From positions 1-64,000 of the forward strand of contig DBQO01000033.1 in NCBI GenBank assembly GCA_002305275.1: DNA of 64,000 nucleotides. Reading direction: 5' to 3'. The notes beneath the pieces were generated by a model, which worked only from the letters and a program-made list of their open reading frames with translations, was not told where the DNA came from and did not search any database. A program made the position numbers and the translations under genes. The DNA comes from Bacteroidales bacterium UBA1392. Its GTDB lineage: Bacteria > Bacteroidota > Bacteroidia > Bacteroidales > UBA932. Of this stretch, positions 41,865-50,898 are shown one piece after another; the stretch's first letter is position 1; each line of letters opens with the position of its first letter.

Positions 41865-43424
41865 GTGGAAAAATCAATCTATAGAAAACTCGATTGGACT
41901 ATAATCACCTGCTATCTGGCATTGGTGCTTTTCGGGTGGATTAATATCTATTCGTCTCTATATCAAGAGGGGGCAGTCATTTTTGACTTCTCTATGGAAT
42001 ATGGCAAGCAGATTATATGGATAGGAACTTCGGTAGTACTGGCGTTGCTAATATTATTTGCAATACCTCCAAAAATCTATACTGCCTTTGCCTGGTGGCT
42101 GTATGCGTTAATGGCGGTGCTACTGGTGGCGGTTATATTTATAGGAGCCAATGTAAAAGGTTCCAATAGTTGGTTGCAGATAGGGAGCATGAGGGTGCAG
42201 CCGGCCGAGTTTTCCAAAATTACCACCTCGCTGGCCCTTGCCCATCTTATGAGCAGCAAATTTGATTTCAGTTTTAAGAACAAATCAGATGTCCTCAAAG
42301 CATTCGCGGTCTTCTTGTTGCCGATGTCGGCAATAATTTTGGAGAAGGAGACGGGAACCGCTCTGGTTTATCTTGGATTCCTGTTGATGTTTTACCGTGA
42401 GGGAATGTCAGGGTGGATACTTATTTTTGGATTATCCGTAATTGGTATTTTTATAAGTACCCTGGTCTTTTCACCCTATATTTCTATTGTAATAGTGGTA
42501 GGATTGGTAACTCTATTTGCAGCGCTTGTGACGCGAAAAAAGTGGGTAGTTGCGGTCGTTTTGCCATTAATAGTGTTGCTGGGATTTATTCCTTCGCTCG
42601 TCAGCGATATAGGTAGTATGGAAAAGCCGGCTACAGAAATAGTCTCAGTGGAAGCAGACAGAGACAATATTGCGGACGAGTCCGCTACTATTGCGGATGA
42701 TGATATGGTTTCCGCTACAAGCAAGAGTCAGAGCAAATTTGCAGTTGCCCTCAGAAAATTTTTCAGCAGGTTCCCTGCGGAAATTTGGTTGGTGTTCGCC
42801 CTCGCGCCATTTCTGCTTGTGCTTCTAATCAAGTCTGTGGTAAAGCGTCAAAAGATATTGCGCAATACGATACTTAGCATGATAGTGGGTATCTCTCTGG
42901 TCTTTTCGGTGGATTTCATATTTGACAATGTTCTCAAAGATTACCAAAAAGGGCGTATAGAGGTGCTTCTGGGAATCAAGGAGGATCCTATGGGCGATGG
43001 TTACAATGTCCACCAATCCATGATTGCGATCGGTTCCGGAGGATTTTTCGGTAAAGGATATCTCCGGGGTACACAGACTCGCTTTGATTTTGTTCCGGAG
43101 CAGACTACCGATTTTATTTTTTGCACCATAGGAGAGGAATGGGGTTTCGTAGGGTCTTTGGCGGTACTGGCCATTTTCTTGGTATTGCTGATAAGGCTTA
43201 TCAATTCCGCAGAAAAACAAAGGGACCGTTTTATTCGTATTTATGGCTATTGTGTCGCCTCCATCCTATTTATGCATATTCTAATAAATGTTGGAATGAC
43301 GGTCGGACTTATGCCTGTGATAGGCATTCCGCTGCCCTTTGTGAGTTATGGAGGCAGTAGCCTTTGGGGATTCACCATTTTGCTATTTATCTATGTACGT
43401 CTTGATCTGGAGAGATGGAGATAA
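41865..43424 (+). CDS. rodA: Peptidoglycan glycosyltransferase RodA
   Basis: SEDS-family lipid II polymerase of the elongasome. The 519-residue polytopic protein starts at a GTG behind a strong SD. GSNSWLQIGSMRVQPAEFSKI, EKETGTALVYLGF, IAIGSGGFFGKGYLRGTQT and VGLMPVIGIPLPFVSYGGSSL are the family signatures. It has a long acidic, probably cytoplasmic or periplasmic, linker at residues 250-292 that makes it longer than the E. coli protein (about 370). It ends the mre operon. Confidence 0.95.
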   Translation: MEKSIYRKLDWTIITCYLALVLFGWINIYSSLYQEGAVIFDFSMEYGKQIIWIGTSVVLALLILFAIPPKIYTAFAWWLYALMAVLLVAVIFIGANVKGSNSWLQIGSMRVQPAEFSKITTSLALAHLMSSKFDFSFKNKSDVLKAFAVFLLPMSAIILEKETGTALVYLGFLLMFYREGMSGWILIFGLSVIGIFISTLVFSPYISIVIVVGLVTLFAALVTRKKWVVAVVLPLIVLLGFIPSLVSDIGSMEKPATEIVSVEADRDNIADESATIADDDMVSATSKSQSKFAVALRKFFSRFPAEIWLVFALAPFLLVLLIKSVVKRQKILRNTILSMIVGISLVFSVDFIFDNVLKDYQKGRIEVLLGIKEDPMGDGYNVHQSMIAIGSGGFFGKGYLRGTQTRFDFVPEQTTDFIFCTIGEEWGFVGSLAVLAIFLVLLIRLINSAEKQRDRFIRIYGYCVASILFMHILINVGMTVGLMPVIGIPLPFVSYGGSSLWGFTILLFIYVRLDLERWR

Positions 43425-43430
43425 ATCCGA

Positions 43431-43461
43431 TTGGAAAAGAAATAATAACTGACTACCTTTG
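43431..43461 (+). promoter_or_regulatory. gcvP promoter
   Basis: TTGG (43431-43434), a 19-base spacer, and TACCTTTG (43454-43461), a full TAnnTTTG. It is 31 bases before the gcvP ATG. Confidence 0.6.
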
Positions 43462-43492
43462 TTGAATGACAACTATTAAAACCATATAAAAC

Positions 43493-46318
43493 ATGCCACA
43501 TAAATTCGTTGACAGACATAACGGGCCAAGGGATTTCCAAGAAAAAATCATGTTGGAAAGGCTCGGCGTATCATCAATTGATGAACTTATAAAACAAACC
43601 GTACCGTCAGACATTCTCCTAAAAGAGCCTCTTGCTCTGGAACCGGCTCTCTCCGAGCACGAATACACGGCACGACTCAAAAAGACGGCATCCCTCAATA
43701 AACCTTTCCGCTCAATGATAGGAATGGGTTATTATGGTACGGCCTCACCCGCAGTAATTATACGCAACATTTTTGAGAATCCCTCCTGGTACACCTCCTA
43801 CACCCCTTATCAGGCAGAGATCTCGCAAGGCCGTCTCGAGGCGCTGATCAATTTTCAGACAATGATCTCATCTCTGACGGGATTCAGCCTCTCAAACAGC
43901 TCGATGTTGGATGATGCGACAGCCGCGGCTGAAGCTATGAAGATGATGTATGAGCTCCGTAGCCGCGATGCGGTAAAAGAGGGTAAAAACGTACTCTTTG
44001 TAGATAAAAACATCTTTCCCCAGGTGCTTTCGGTGCTGGAAACGAGATCAGCCCCTCTCGGCATTGAAATAGTTCTGGGTGACTACTCTGATTATAAATT
44101 TGACGAAAAATGCTACGGAGCCATTCTCCAGTATCCGGCAGCAAATGGTGAAGTGAGGGACTACAGCTCATTCTGCTCAAAAGCTCATGAGCGGGGTATC
44201 CTCGTAACTGCATATTGCGACCTTCTTGCACTTGCAGTACTTAAGGAACCGGCAGCCTGGGGTGCTGACATTGCAGTGGGTACGGCCCAGAGATTTGGGC
44301 TTCCCATGGGCTTCGGCGGTCCTACGGCCGGCTTTATCGCCACTTCAGATACATTCAAGCGCAACCTTCCGGGTCGTATAGTCGGCATATCGGTGGACCG
44401 TCACGGCAACCCCGCAGTACGCCTCGCTCTCCAGACACGTGAGCAGCATATCAAAAGGGAGAAGGCCACATCCAATATCTGTACTGCTACTGCACTCATG
44501 GCCACGATGTCAGGAATGTTTGCACTATATCATGGTCCAAAAGGCATACGTAAAATAGCCATGAACGCTTATCGCCATGCTCATGCCGTGGCTGATACTC
44601 TTCGCAAAAATGGTTACAGACTCGCTGCAAAGAACTTCTTCGACACCATTGAAATCATAGGAGCGGAAGGTATTGAGTTTGATCCTGCAGAGATCAATTC
44701 AAGAGCGGAAGAAGCAGGAATCAACTTCTGCTACACCTCCGACAATACCATAATCATCAGTTTTGACGAGCTCTCGAATCATGAAGAGGCTTCCATAATA
44801 GGAGGAATATTTGGCTGCGTAGATCTCAACCCGGGCATTCCTGCAGAGCCTTCATTCATGAAGAGAGAAACACCCATCCTCACCTCAGAGATATTCAATA
44901 AATACCACTCTGAGACAGACATGATGCGCTATATCAAGAAACTCGAGCGCCGGGACATCTCTCTTACACACTCCATGATACCTCTTGGAAGCTGCACCAT
45001 GAAACTCAATGCAGCAGTTGAGGTGATGCCTATGAGCTGGAGTGAATTCGGCAATGTACACCCATTCGCACCAACCGACCAGGTGGAAGGTTCGCTAAAG
45101 GTAATCAAAGAATTGGAGCATGATCTTGCCGTCATTACCGGACTGGACGGCTGTTCGCTCCAACCCAATAGCGGTGCTGCGGGTGAATATGCCGGCCTTA
45201 TGGCCATCCGTGCATACCATCATGCAAACGGTGATTCGCACCGCAATATAATCATGATTCCCACTTCAGCCCACGGCACCAACCCCGCTTCTGCAGCCAT
45301 GGCAGGCTACAACATCGTGCTTGTCGGCTGTGATGAGAATGGTAACATTGATGTTGAAGAGCTTCGCGAAAAGGCAGTTGCAAACCGCGACAATCTGGCA
45401 GGAATAATGATCACCTATCCTTCCACCCACGGTGTGTTTGAGGTTAAAATTCGCGAAATTTGCAACATAATCCACGAAAATGGTGGTCAGGTCTACATGG
45501 ACGGGGCTAATATGAATGCTCAGGTAGGTCTTACCAACCCCGGTTACATCGGTGCTGACGTATGCCACCTCAACCTTCACAAGACCTTTGCAATGCCTCA
45601 CGGAGGCGGTGGTCCAGGTGTAGGTCCCATTTGCACCGCAAAACATCTTACGCCGTACCTTCCCGGACATCCGGTACTCCCTGAATGTGGTGGAGTCAAT
45701 ATGACTGCGGTTGCTGCGGCTCCATACGGCAGCCCTTTGTTGCTCCCCATCACTCATGCCTATATCAAATTGCTCGGAGCTAATGGACTCCGTAAGGCTA
45801 CTGAAATTGCCATTCTCAACGCCAATTATATAGCTGTGCAACTGGAACCGGAACTTAAGACCCTCTACACAGGTGATAAAGGCCGTGTTGCACACGAATG
45901 TATCGTAGACTTCAGACATTTCCGTTCAGAGTACGGCGTGGATGCAACCGATATTGCCAAGCGACTTATGGACTTCGGATTCCACGCTCCTACACTTTCA
46001 TTCCCGGTACACGAGACATTGATGATCGAGCCTACCGAAAGCGAATCACTACCGGAACTTGACAGATTTGTAGAAGCATTGAAGTGTATTGTTACCGAAT
46101 GTGAAGACATTAAGGCCGGACGTCTCGATAAGGATGACAATCCCATCAAAATGGCACCTCATACGGCTTGTGAGGTTGGCTCGGACAACTGGTCACATCC
46201 TTACACTCGCAAACAGGCGGCATATCCCCTTGAGTGGATCCGCGACAACAAGTTCTGGCCACATGTTGCACGTGTGGACAGCGGGTACGGTGACCGCAAT
46301 CTGGTAGCTACAGTATAG
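43493..46318 (+). CDS. gcvP: Glycine dehydrogenase (decarboxylating), P-protein
   Basis: The PLP enzyme of the glycine cleavage system, which decarboxylates glycine and passes the methylamine to the H-protein. This is the single-chain form of 941 residues with two homologous halves. The N-terminal half begins FVDRHNGPRDFQEKIM and includes GMGYYGTASP. The C-terminal half has SMIPLGSCTMKLNAA, SAHGTNPASAAMAGY and the PLP lysine in NLHKTFAMPHGGGGPGVGP. No gcvT or gcvH is in the window. Threonine dehydrogenase (7218-8165) could supply glycine through 2-amino-3-ketobutyrate. Confidence 0.96.
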   Translation: MPHKFVDRHNGPRDFQEKIMLERLGVSSIDELIKQTVPSDILLKEPLALEPALSEHEYTARLKKTASLNKPFRSMIGMGYYGTASPAVIIRNIFENPSWYTSYTPYQAEISQGRLEALINFQTMISSLTGFSLSNSSMLDDATAAAEAMKMMYELRSRDAVKEGKNVLFVDKNIFPQVLSVLETRSAPLGIEIVLGDYSDYKFDEKCYGAILQYPAANGEVRDYSSFCSKAHERGILVTAYCDLLALAVLKEPAAWGADIAVGTAQRFGLPMGFGGPTAGFIATSDTFKRNLPGRIVGISVDRHGNPAVRLALQTREQHIKREKATSNICTATALMATMSGMFALYHGPKGIRKIAMNAYRHAHAVADTLRKNGYRLAAKNFFDTIEIIGAEGIEFDPAEINSRAEEAGINFCYTSDNTIIISFDELSNHEEASIIGGIFGCVDLNPGIPAEPSFMKRETPILTSEIFNKYHSETDMMRYIKKLERRDISLTHSMIPLGSCTMKLNAAVEVMPMSWSEFGNVHPFAPTDQVEGSLKVIKELEHDLAVITGLDGCSLQPNSGAAGEYAGLMAIRAYHHANGDSHRNIIMIPTSAHGTNPASAAMAGYNIVLVGCDENGNIDVEELREKAVANRDNLAGIMITYPSTHGVFEVKIREICNIIHENGGQVYMDGANMNAQVGLTNPGYIGADVCHLNLHKTFAMPHGGGGPGVGPICTAKHLTPYLPGHPVLPECGGVNMTAVAAAPYGSPLLLPITHAYIKLLGANGLRKATEIAILNANYIAVQLEPELKTLYTGDKGRVAHECIVDFRHFRSEYGVDATDIAKRLMDFGFHAPTLSFPVHETLMIEPTESESLPELDRFVEALKCIVTECEDIKAGRLDKDDNPIKMAPHTACEVGSDNWSHPYTRKQAAYPLEWIRDNKFWPHVARVDSGYGDRNLVATV

Positions 46319-46324
46319 TTTCTA

Positions 46325-46353
46325 GTCAGAAGTAAGTAGTGTGTAGTTCTGAC
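46325..46353. repeat. Short inverted repeat after gcvP
   Basis: GTCAGAA (46325-46331) and TTCTGAC (46347-46353) are perfect 7-base arms. It may form part of the gcvP 3' end structure. Confidence 0.45.
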
Positions 46354-46396
46354 AAAGTACTTAGTCAGGAGCTTTGAGTGGTGTGAGGTACAGATT

Positions 46397-46455
46397 GCAG
46401 GTTATTTCAGACTTACGAGTTATGCGGTAAACCCCGCAACTCGTAACCTGCAACA
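46397..46455. repeat. Nested inverted repeat in the gcvP-rplQ spacer
   Basis: The outer arms are TTGCAGGTTA and TAACCTGCAA. Within them lie TTACGAGTT and AACTCGTAA, and inside those GCGG and CCGC. The second outer arm shares its TAA with the inner arm, so the two stems are alternatives rather than one simple stem. No coding frame is present. Confidence 0.6.
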
Positions 46456-46475
46456 CGCACCACTATACACACCAC

Positions 46476-46503
46476 ACTACATACTACATACTACATACTA
46501 CAT
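46476..46503. repeat. Tandem 7-base repeat (4 x ACTACAT)
   Basis: Four perfect head-to-tail copies of ACTACAT, followed by a partial copy (ACT). It sits between the nested inverted repeat and the rplQ terminator. Such simple repeats can vary in number by slippage. Confidence 0.8.
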
Positions 46504-46511
46504 ACTCAGTA

Positions 46512-46553
46512 AAACAGAGATGGCCGACTTAAAATCGGCCATCTCTGTTTTTA
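46512..46553. terminator. Terminator of the ribosomal operon (bidirectional)
   Basis: Perfect 16-base arms, AAACAGAGATGGCCGA (46512-46527) and its complement (46535-46550), with a 7-base loop. T runs occur on both sides. It lies 18 bases beyond the rplQ stop. Confidence 0.85.
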
Positions 46554-46567
46554 CGTCACTACTCAAG

Positions 46568-47224
46568 CTATGCGTTACCGGTCTTGCGAGGAGCGGAAAC
46601 TTTCTTAACCGGGGCTTTTGCCGCAACTTTGCCGGCACCCTTGAGAGTTGCCTTAGGAGCGGCCTTTGAAGCTGCTTTAGGGGCTGCTTTTTTAACTGCC
46701 GGCTTGGCTGCCTTGGTTGCTTTAACTTCAGCCTCTTCTGCACTTACCTCAACATTCTTATCCACAACCTTCTCCGTACTCGTATCTGCACTCTTCTTGG
46801 AGCGACTGCGGCGAGTAGAAACTTTCTTCGTCTCTTTTGCAGGTGCATCAGCTTCAAGGATTGCCTTGTTGAAATCTACCAACTCGATATATGCCATATT
46901 AGCCCCGTCTCCAAGACGAAAACCGTTTTTGATAATGCGTGTATATCCGCCGGGACGATCAGCAATCTTCGGAGCAACAACACGGAACAACTCAGCAACC
47001 GCCTCTTTCTGTTTCAGGTAACTGAATACTATTCGACGTGAGTGGGTAGTATCCTCTTTCGACTTGGTAATAAGCGGTTCAACATAAACTCTAAGGGCTT
47101 TAGCCTTTTCGAGAGTAGTCTCAATCCTCTTGTGAAGAATTAGAGATGAGGCCATGTTGGCCAGCATTGCCTTGCGATGTCCGCTCTTACGTCCTAAACT
47201 GTTTATTGATCTATTGTGCCTCAT
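46568..47224 (-). CDS. rplQ: 50S ribosomal protein L17 with long Lys/Ala-rich tail
   Basis: Residues 1-122 are a normal L17 (MRHNRSINSLGRKSGHRKAML, then RPGGYTRIIK and DGANMAYIELVDFN). Residues 123-218 form an extra tail: first acidic and Ser/Thr-rich, then a run of KAAPKAASKAAPK-like repeats reminiscent of histone H1 tails. Tails on L17 occur in Bacteroidota, but this one nearly doubles the protein. Last gene of the operon. Its start lies 13 bases before the end of rpoA. Confidence 0.95.
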   Translation of the reverse strand: MRHNRSINSLGRKSGHRKAMLANMASSLILHKRIETTLEKAKALRVYVEPLITKSKEDTTHSRRIVFSYLKQKEAVAELFRVVAPKIADRPGGYTRIIKNGFRLGDGANMAYIELVDFNKAILEADAPAKETKKVSTRRSRSKKSADTSTEKVVDKNVEVSAEEAEVKATKAAKPAVKKAAPKAASKAAPKATLKGAGKVAAKAPVKKVSAPRKTGNA

Positions 47225-48224
47225 TTTCTTGTGCTTTTATTTCAATATTATACTTAGTGATGTCCATTCCGAAGTTCAGTTTCAATCTATCCATGAGCAT
47301 ATCAATCTCGTTGAGAGATTTCTTTCCGAAATTTCTGAATTTCATCAAATCTGTCCTCTGATGGCTAACCAAGTCAGCAAATGTCTCGATACTTGCAGCC
47401 TTCAGGCAGTTTAGTGCCCTCACTGAAAGCTCCATATCTGAGAGCTTGGTAAGAAGGATATGACGCATGCGCATCGACTCTTCATCAAGTTGTTTATTGT
47501 CTTGCTCGACTGTTGTCTCGAGGGTAATCTTCTCATCTGAAAAGAGCCAGAAGTGCTGAATCAGGATGGTAGCTGCCTCTTTCAAAGCCTCCTTCGGGTG
47601 GATTGAACCGTCTGTGGTAATCTCAATGTTGAGTTTCTCGTAGTCGGTCTTCTGTTCAACACGCCAGTCCTCAACCGAGTATTTCACATTCTTTATAGGA
47701 GTGAAAATCGAGTCAATCGCAATTGTTCCGATGGGGGCATTATCCACTTTGTTTTCTTCTGCAGGGACATAGCCTCTTCCTTTACCGATCCTCATCTCAA
47801 TGTTGAGCTTAACGGAAGGCTCCATGGAGCAAATGTGGAGATCGGGATTCAATACTTTAAAGGAGGATAAACTCTTGGAAATATCTTCAGCAGTAAATTC
47901 TTGCTTACCACTAACAGTCACGTTTACCACCTCGCTGTCCACATCTTCTATCATCCTTCTGAGTCTAACCTGCTTTAGATTTAGAATGATGTCAACAACA
48001 CTCTCAATAACACCTGGTATAGTGTCAAATTCGTGACTCACACCGTCGATTTTTATTGAGGTGATGGCAAAGCCTTCCAAAGAAGAGAGCAGTATACGAC
48101 GGAGAGCATTACCTACGGTTATACCATATCCTGGTTCCAACGGACGGAATTCGAAACGGCCGAAGGTGTCAGTTGCGTCAAGCATTATTACCTTATCCGG
48201 TTTTTGAAATGCCAAAATTGCCAT
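47211..48224 (-). CDS. rpoA: RNA polymerase alpha subunit
   Basis: A 337-residue alpha subunit. The N-terminal dimerisation domain has FEFRPLEPGYGITVGNALRRILLSSLEG. The C-terminal domain has LNCLKAASIETFADLVSHQRTDLMKFRNFGKKSLNEID, the DNA- and activator-binding helix-hairpin-helix. Encoded between rpsD and rplQ as usual. Confidence 0.98.
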   Translation of the reverse strand: MAILAFQKPDKVIMLDATDTFGRFEFRPLEPGYGITVGNALRRILLSSLEGFAITSIKIDGVSHEFDTIPGVIESVVDIILNLKQVRLRRMIEDVDSEVVNVTVSGKQEFTAEDISKSLSSFKVLNPDLHICSMEPSVKLNIEMRIGKGRGYVPAEENKVDNAPIGTIAIDSIFTPIKNVKYSVEDWRVEQKTDYEKLNIEITTDGSIHPKEALKEAATILIQHFWLFSDEKITLETTVEQDNKQLDEESMRMRHILLTKLSDMELSVRALNCLKAASIETFADLVSHQRTDLMKFRNFGKKSLNEIDMLMDRLKLNFGMDITKYNIEIKAQENEAQ

Positions 48225-48264
48225 ACTGTTTAAATTTTATTAGTGTTTACGCTATAAGCAAGGA

Positions 48265-48870
48265 TTACTTGGAATACAACTCCACAATGAGTTGCTCATT
48301 GATATTTTCGGGGACTTCGCTTCTTAGAGGGACGTTGGTATATTTGCCCTGGTGCTTTGCAGCATCCCACTCAAGCCAGGAGTAGGTGTTGGAAGAGCGT
48401 GAAAGACTCTCCTGAATAACTTCCAGACTCTTTGAACGCTCACGAATTCCTACAAGTTCGCCGGGTTTGACAATGGTTGAGGGAATATTACAAATCTCAC
48501 CATTGCGAGTGATGTGACAGTGTGTTACAAGCTGTCTTGCAGCAGCTCTCGTAGGGGCTATCCCGAGACGGTAAACTATATTGTCGAGACGGGACTCCAG
48601 TAGGAGAATGAGGTTTTCGCCGGTACGGCCTTTCATCCTGTGTGCTTTGCCATAGAAATTGCGGAACTGTCTTTCGAGAAGGCCATAAGTGTATTTTACT
48701 TTTTGCTTCTCAGCGAGCTGAGTTCCGTACTCTGAGGTTTTTTTGCGCTTCTTGGCCTGTCCATGCTGTCCCGGAGGATAATTCTTCTTCTCAAACTGTT
48801 TATCCGGACCAAAGATAGGCTCTCCAAATTTGCGGGCTATTTTCGTTTTGGGCCCTGTATATCTTGCCAT
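48265..48870 (-). CDS. rpsD: 30S ribosomal protein S4
   Basis: Primary 16S rRNA-binding protein. The 201 residues start MARYTGPKTKIARKFGEPI and include the S4 domain SRLDNIVYRLGIAPTRAAARQLVTH. It has no zinc-type Cys cluster at the N-terminus. Confidence 0.97.
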   Translation of the reverse strand: MARYTGPKTKIARKFGEPIFGPDKQFEKKNYPPGQHGQAKKRKKTSEYGTQLAEKQKVKYTYGLLERQFRNFYGKAHRMKGRTGENLILLLESRLDNIVYRLGIAPTRAAARQLVTHCHITRNGEICNIPSTIVKPGELVGIRERSKSLEVIQESLSRSSNTYSWLEWDAAKHQGKYTNVPLRSEVPENINEQLIVELYSK

Positions 48871-48902
48871 ATTATTCTACTATTGCTTTAAGGTTATTAA
48901 GG

Positions 48903-49292
48903 TTATACTCTGCGGCGGCCTTTGGGGCGACAACCATTGTGAGGCAGAGGAGTAACATCTACAATTTCGGTAACTTCAATACCCACTCCATGGATAGTAC
49001 GGATTGCAGACTCTCGACCTGCTCCCGGACCCTTTACATATGCCTTAATCTTGCGTAATCCGAGATCATACGCAACCTTGGCGCAATCTTGAGCGGCTAC
49101 TTGCGCTGCATAAGGAGTATTCTTCTTTGATCCCCTAAAGCCCATTTTGCCTGCTGATGACCAACTGATTACCTGACCGGTGCTGTTGGTTATTGTAACT
49201 ATCACGTTGTTGAAAGTCGACGAAATATGAGCTTGACCATAAGCGTCAACTTTAACAACTCTTTTCTTGCTTGTTGTAGGTTTTTTTGCCAT
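48903..49292 (-). CDS. rpsK: 30S ribosomal protein S11
   Basis: 129 residues with the typical GQAHISSTFNNVIVTITN, SWSSAGKMGFRGSKKNTPYAAQ and the C-terminal PHNGCRPKGRRRV. It forms the platform of the 30S subunit. Confidence 0.98.
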   Translation of the reverse strand: MAKKPTTSKKRVVKVDAYGQAHISSTFNNVIVTITNSTGQVISWSSAGKMGFRGSKKNTPYAAQVAAQDCAKVAYDLGLRKIKAYVKGPGAGRESAIRTIHGVGIEVTEIVDVTPLPHNGCRPKGRRRV

Positions 49293-49304
49293 AATTCAAA
49301 TCTC

Positions 49305-49682
49305 TTATTTAGTTGCTTTCTTCTTATTTGCAACAGTCTTCTTACGACCCTTGCGTGTACGTGCATTATTCTTGGTACTCTGACCGCGTACGGGAAGACC
49401 TATGCGGTGACGGATACCCCTATAACATCCGATATCCATCAGACGTTTGATGTTCAACTGAACGGATGAGCGAAGCTCTCCTTCAATTTTGTACTCATTG
49501 GCAATCTTTGTACGGATTGCCGTAATCTGGTCGTCATTCCAGTCCTTGACCTTGGTATCAAGATCAATGTTTAGATCCGTGAGGATCTTTTTAGCAGAAC
49601 TGCGACCGATACCGAAGATATAGGTCAATCCTATCTCTCCGCGTTTGTTGTTCGGTAAATCAACTCCGGCTATACGTGCCAT
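49305..49682 (-). CDS. rpsM: 30S ribosomal protein S13
   Basis: 125 residues beginning MARIAGVDLPNNKRGEIGLTYI, with GIGRSSAKKIL, IGCYRGIRHRIGLPVRGQSTKNNARTRKG (split by normal conservation) and a basic tail. It contacts 16S rRNA and the P-site tRNA in the 30S head. Confidence 0.98.
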   Translation of the reverse strand: MARIAGVDLPNNKRGEIGLTYIFGIGRSSAKKILTDLNIDLDTKVKDWNDDQITAIRTKIANEYKIEGELRSSVQLNIKRLMDIGCYRGIRHRIGLPVRGQSTKNNARTRKGRKKTVANKKKATK

Positions 49683-49721
49683 AATCTATTTTTTACTTTA
49701 TTGTTATTACAAATTAAAAAA

Positions 49722-49838
49722 TTATCCCTGGCGCATTTTGAATTTTGGATTCTTCTTGCAAATTACATACAAGCGACCTTTGCGCTTTACAATTTTACAA
49801 TCCTCACTACGCTTCTTTATGGATGCTTTTACTTTCAT
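49722..49838 (-). CDS. rpmJ: 50S ribosomal protein L36
   Basis: A 38-residue gene read directly from the minus strand between infA and rpsM. It encodes MKVKASIKKRSEDCKIVKR, then KGRLYVICKKNPKFKMRQG. Only two Cys remain of the usual CxxC...C...H zinc site, so this is a variant with a reduced site. The flanking order infA-rpmJ-rpsM is the classical one. Confidence 0.95.
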   Translation of the reverse strand: MKVKASIKKRSEDCKIVKRKGRLYVICKKNPKFKMRQG

Positions 49839-49852
49839 TTGTGTAAGTTTTA

Positions 49853-50071
49853 TTATTTATATCTGAAAGAAATTCTTCCTTTAGTCAAATCATACGTGGA
49901 CATTTCTACCCTTACCCTATCTCCCGGCAAGATTCTGATATAATGCATGCGCATTTTACCCGAAATGTGAGCGATGATCACGTGTCCGTTGTCAAGTTCG
50001 ACTCTGAACATCGCATTGGAAAGGGCTTCTATAACTGTACCTTCTTGTTCTATAGCTTGCTGTTTTGGCAT
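49853..50071 (-). CDS. infA: Translation initiation factor IF-1
   Basis: 72 residues with an S1-like OB fold: IEQEGTVIEALSNAMFRVEL, ISGKMRMHYIRILPGDRV, LTKGRISFRYK. It binds the A site of the 30S subunit during initiation. Confidence 0.97.
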   Translation of the reverse strand: MPKQQAIEQEGTVIEALSNAMFRVELDNGHVIIAHISGKMRMHYIRILPGDRVRVEMSTYDLTKGRISFRYK

Positions 50072-50109
50072 ATTATAACAATTCCGTATGTGTGTTTGAC
50101 TTGTGGTTA

Positions 50110-50874
50110 TTAGTTGTTTTCAATAAATTCAAATGTGGATAAGATCTCCGGAGTACCCTTTCTGATGGCAACCATTAACTCAAAATGTGCCGATTTCTTG
50201 CCATCAACCGTACGTACGGCCCAACCATTCTCGTCCAGGTAAATCTCTTTACCTCCTGCATTGACCATCGGTTCGATACAAAGGACCATACCTTCACGAA
50301 GTTTGACTCCTTTACCTCTGCGTCCATAATTAGGCACCTCGGGGCTTTCGTGGAGATTGCGACCGATAGCGTGACCGACCATCTCTCTGACCACTGAATA
50401 ACCGAGGCCCTCCACGTAGGACTGAACCGCAAACCCTATATCACCTGTACGATTGCCGCTGACTGCCTGTTCTATACCGAGGTAGAGAGAGGCCTTCGTG
50501 GCTTCGAGAAGCCTCTTGTCCTCCTCGCTTATCTGTCCAACAGCAAAGGTATAGGCGGAGTCTCCATTAAATTCCCTATATTTTGTGCCGCAGTCAACTG
50601 AAACGATATCTCCTTCCTGCAACTTGTAGCCTGAGGGAAATCCATGAACTACCGTATCGTTGAGAGATATGCACAATGTAAAGGGAAAACCTCCGTAACC
50701 CAAGAATCCCGGCTCTGCTCCCGCCTCTCTGATATATTTCTCCGCAATGAAATCCAACTCTTTAGTTGTTATTCCCGGAGCAATATGTCGTCCGACCTCA
50801 GCCAGAGTCTTGGAGACCAGAAGGGCATTTTCCCTAATGATTACCAACTCTTCTTCGGTTTTGGGCTTGACCAT
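50110..50874 (-). CDS. map: Methionine aminopeptidase, type I
   Basis: Removes initiator Met. The 254-residue protein has the conserved metal ligands in VSVDCGTKYREFNGDSAYTF, GHAIGRNLHESPEVPNY, and CIEPMVNAGG, plus NDTVVHGFP with the catalytic His. It sits in the usual Bacteroidota position between secY and infA. Confidence 0.97.
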   Translation of the reverse strand: MVKPKTEEELVIIRENALLVSKTLAEVGRHIAPGITTKELDFIAEKYIREAGAEPGFLGYGGFPFTLCISLNDTVVHGFPSGYKLQEGDIVSVDCGTKYREFNGDSAYTFAVGQISEEDKRLLEATKASLYLGIEQAVSGNRTGDIGFAVQSYVEGLGYSVVREMVGHAIGRNLHESPEVPNYGRRGKGVKLREGMVLCIEPMVNAGGKEIYLDENGWAVRTVDGKKSAHFELMVAIRKGTPEILSTFEFIENN

Positions 50875-50898
50875 ACTCTAAAGAACTTATCAATAAAA

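Noticed and set aside
45266..45919. A 217-codon minus-strand frame inside gcvP
   Set aside because: gcvP is complete and conserved here, so the frame is a shadow of codon bias.
46476..46503. ACTACAT tandem repeat as a CRISPR array
   Set aside because: The units are 7 bases with no spacers, and no cas genes are near.
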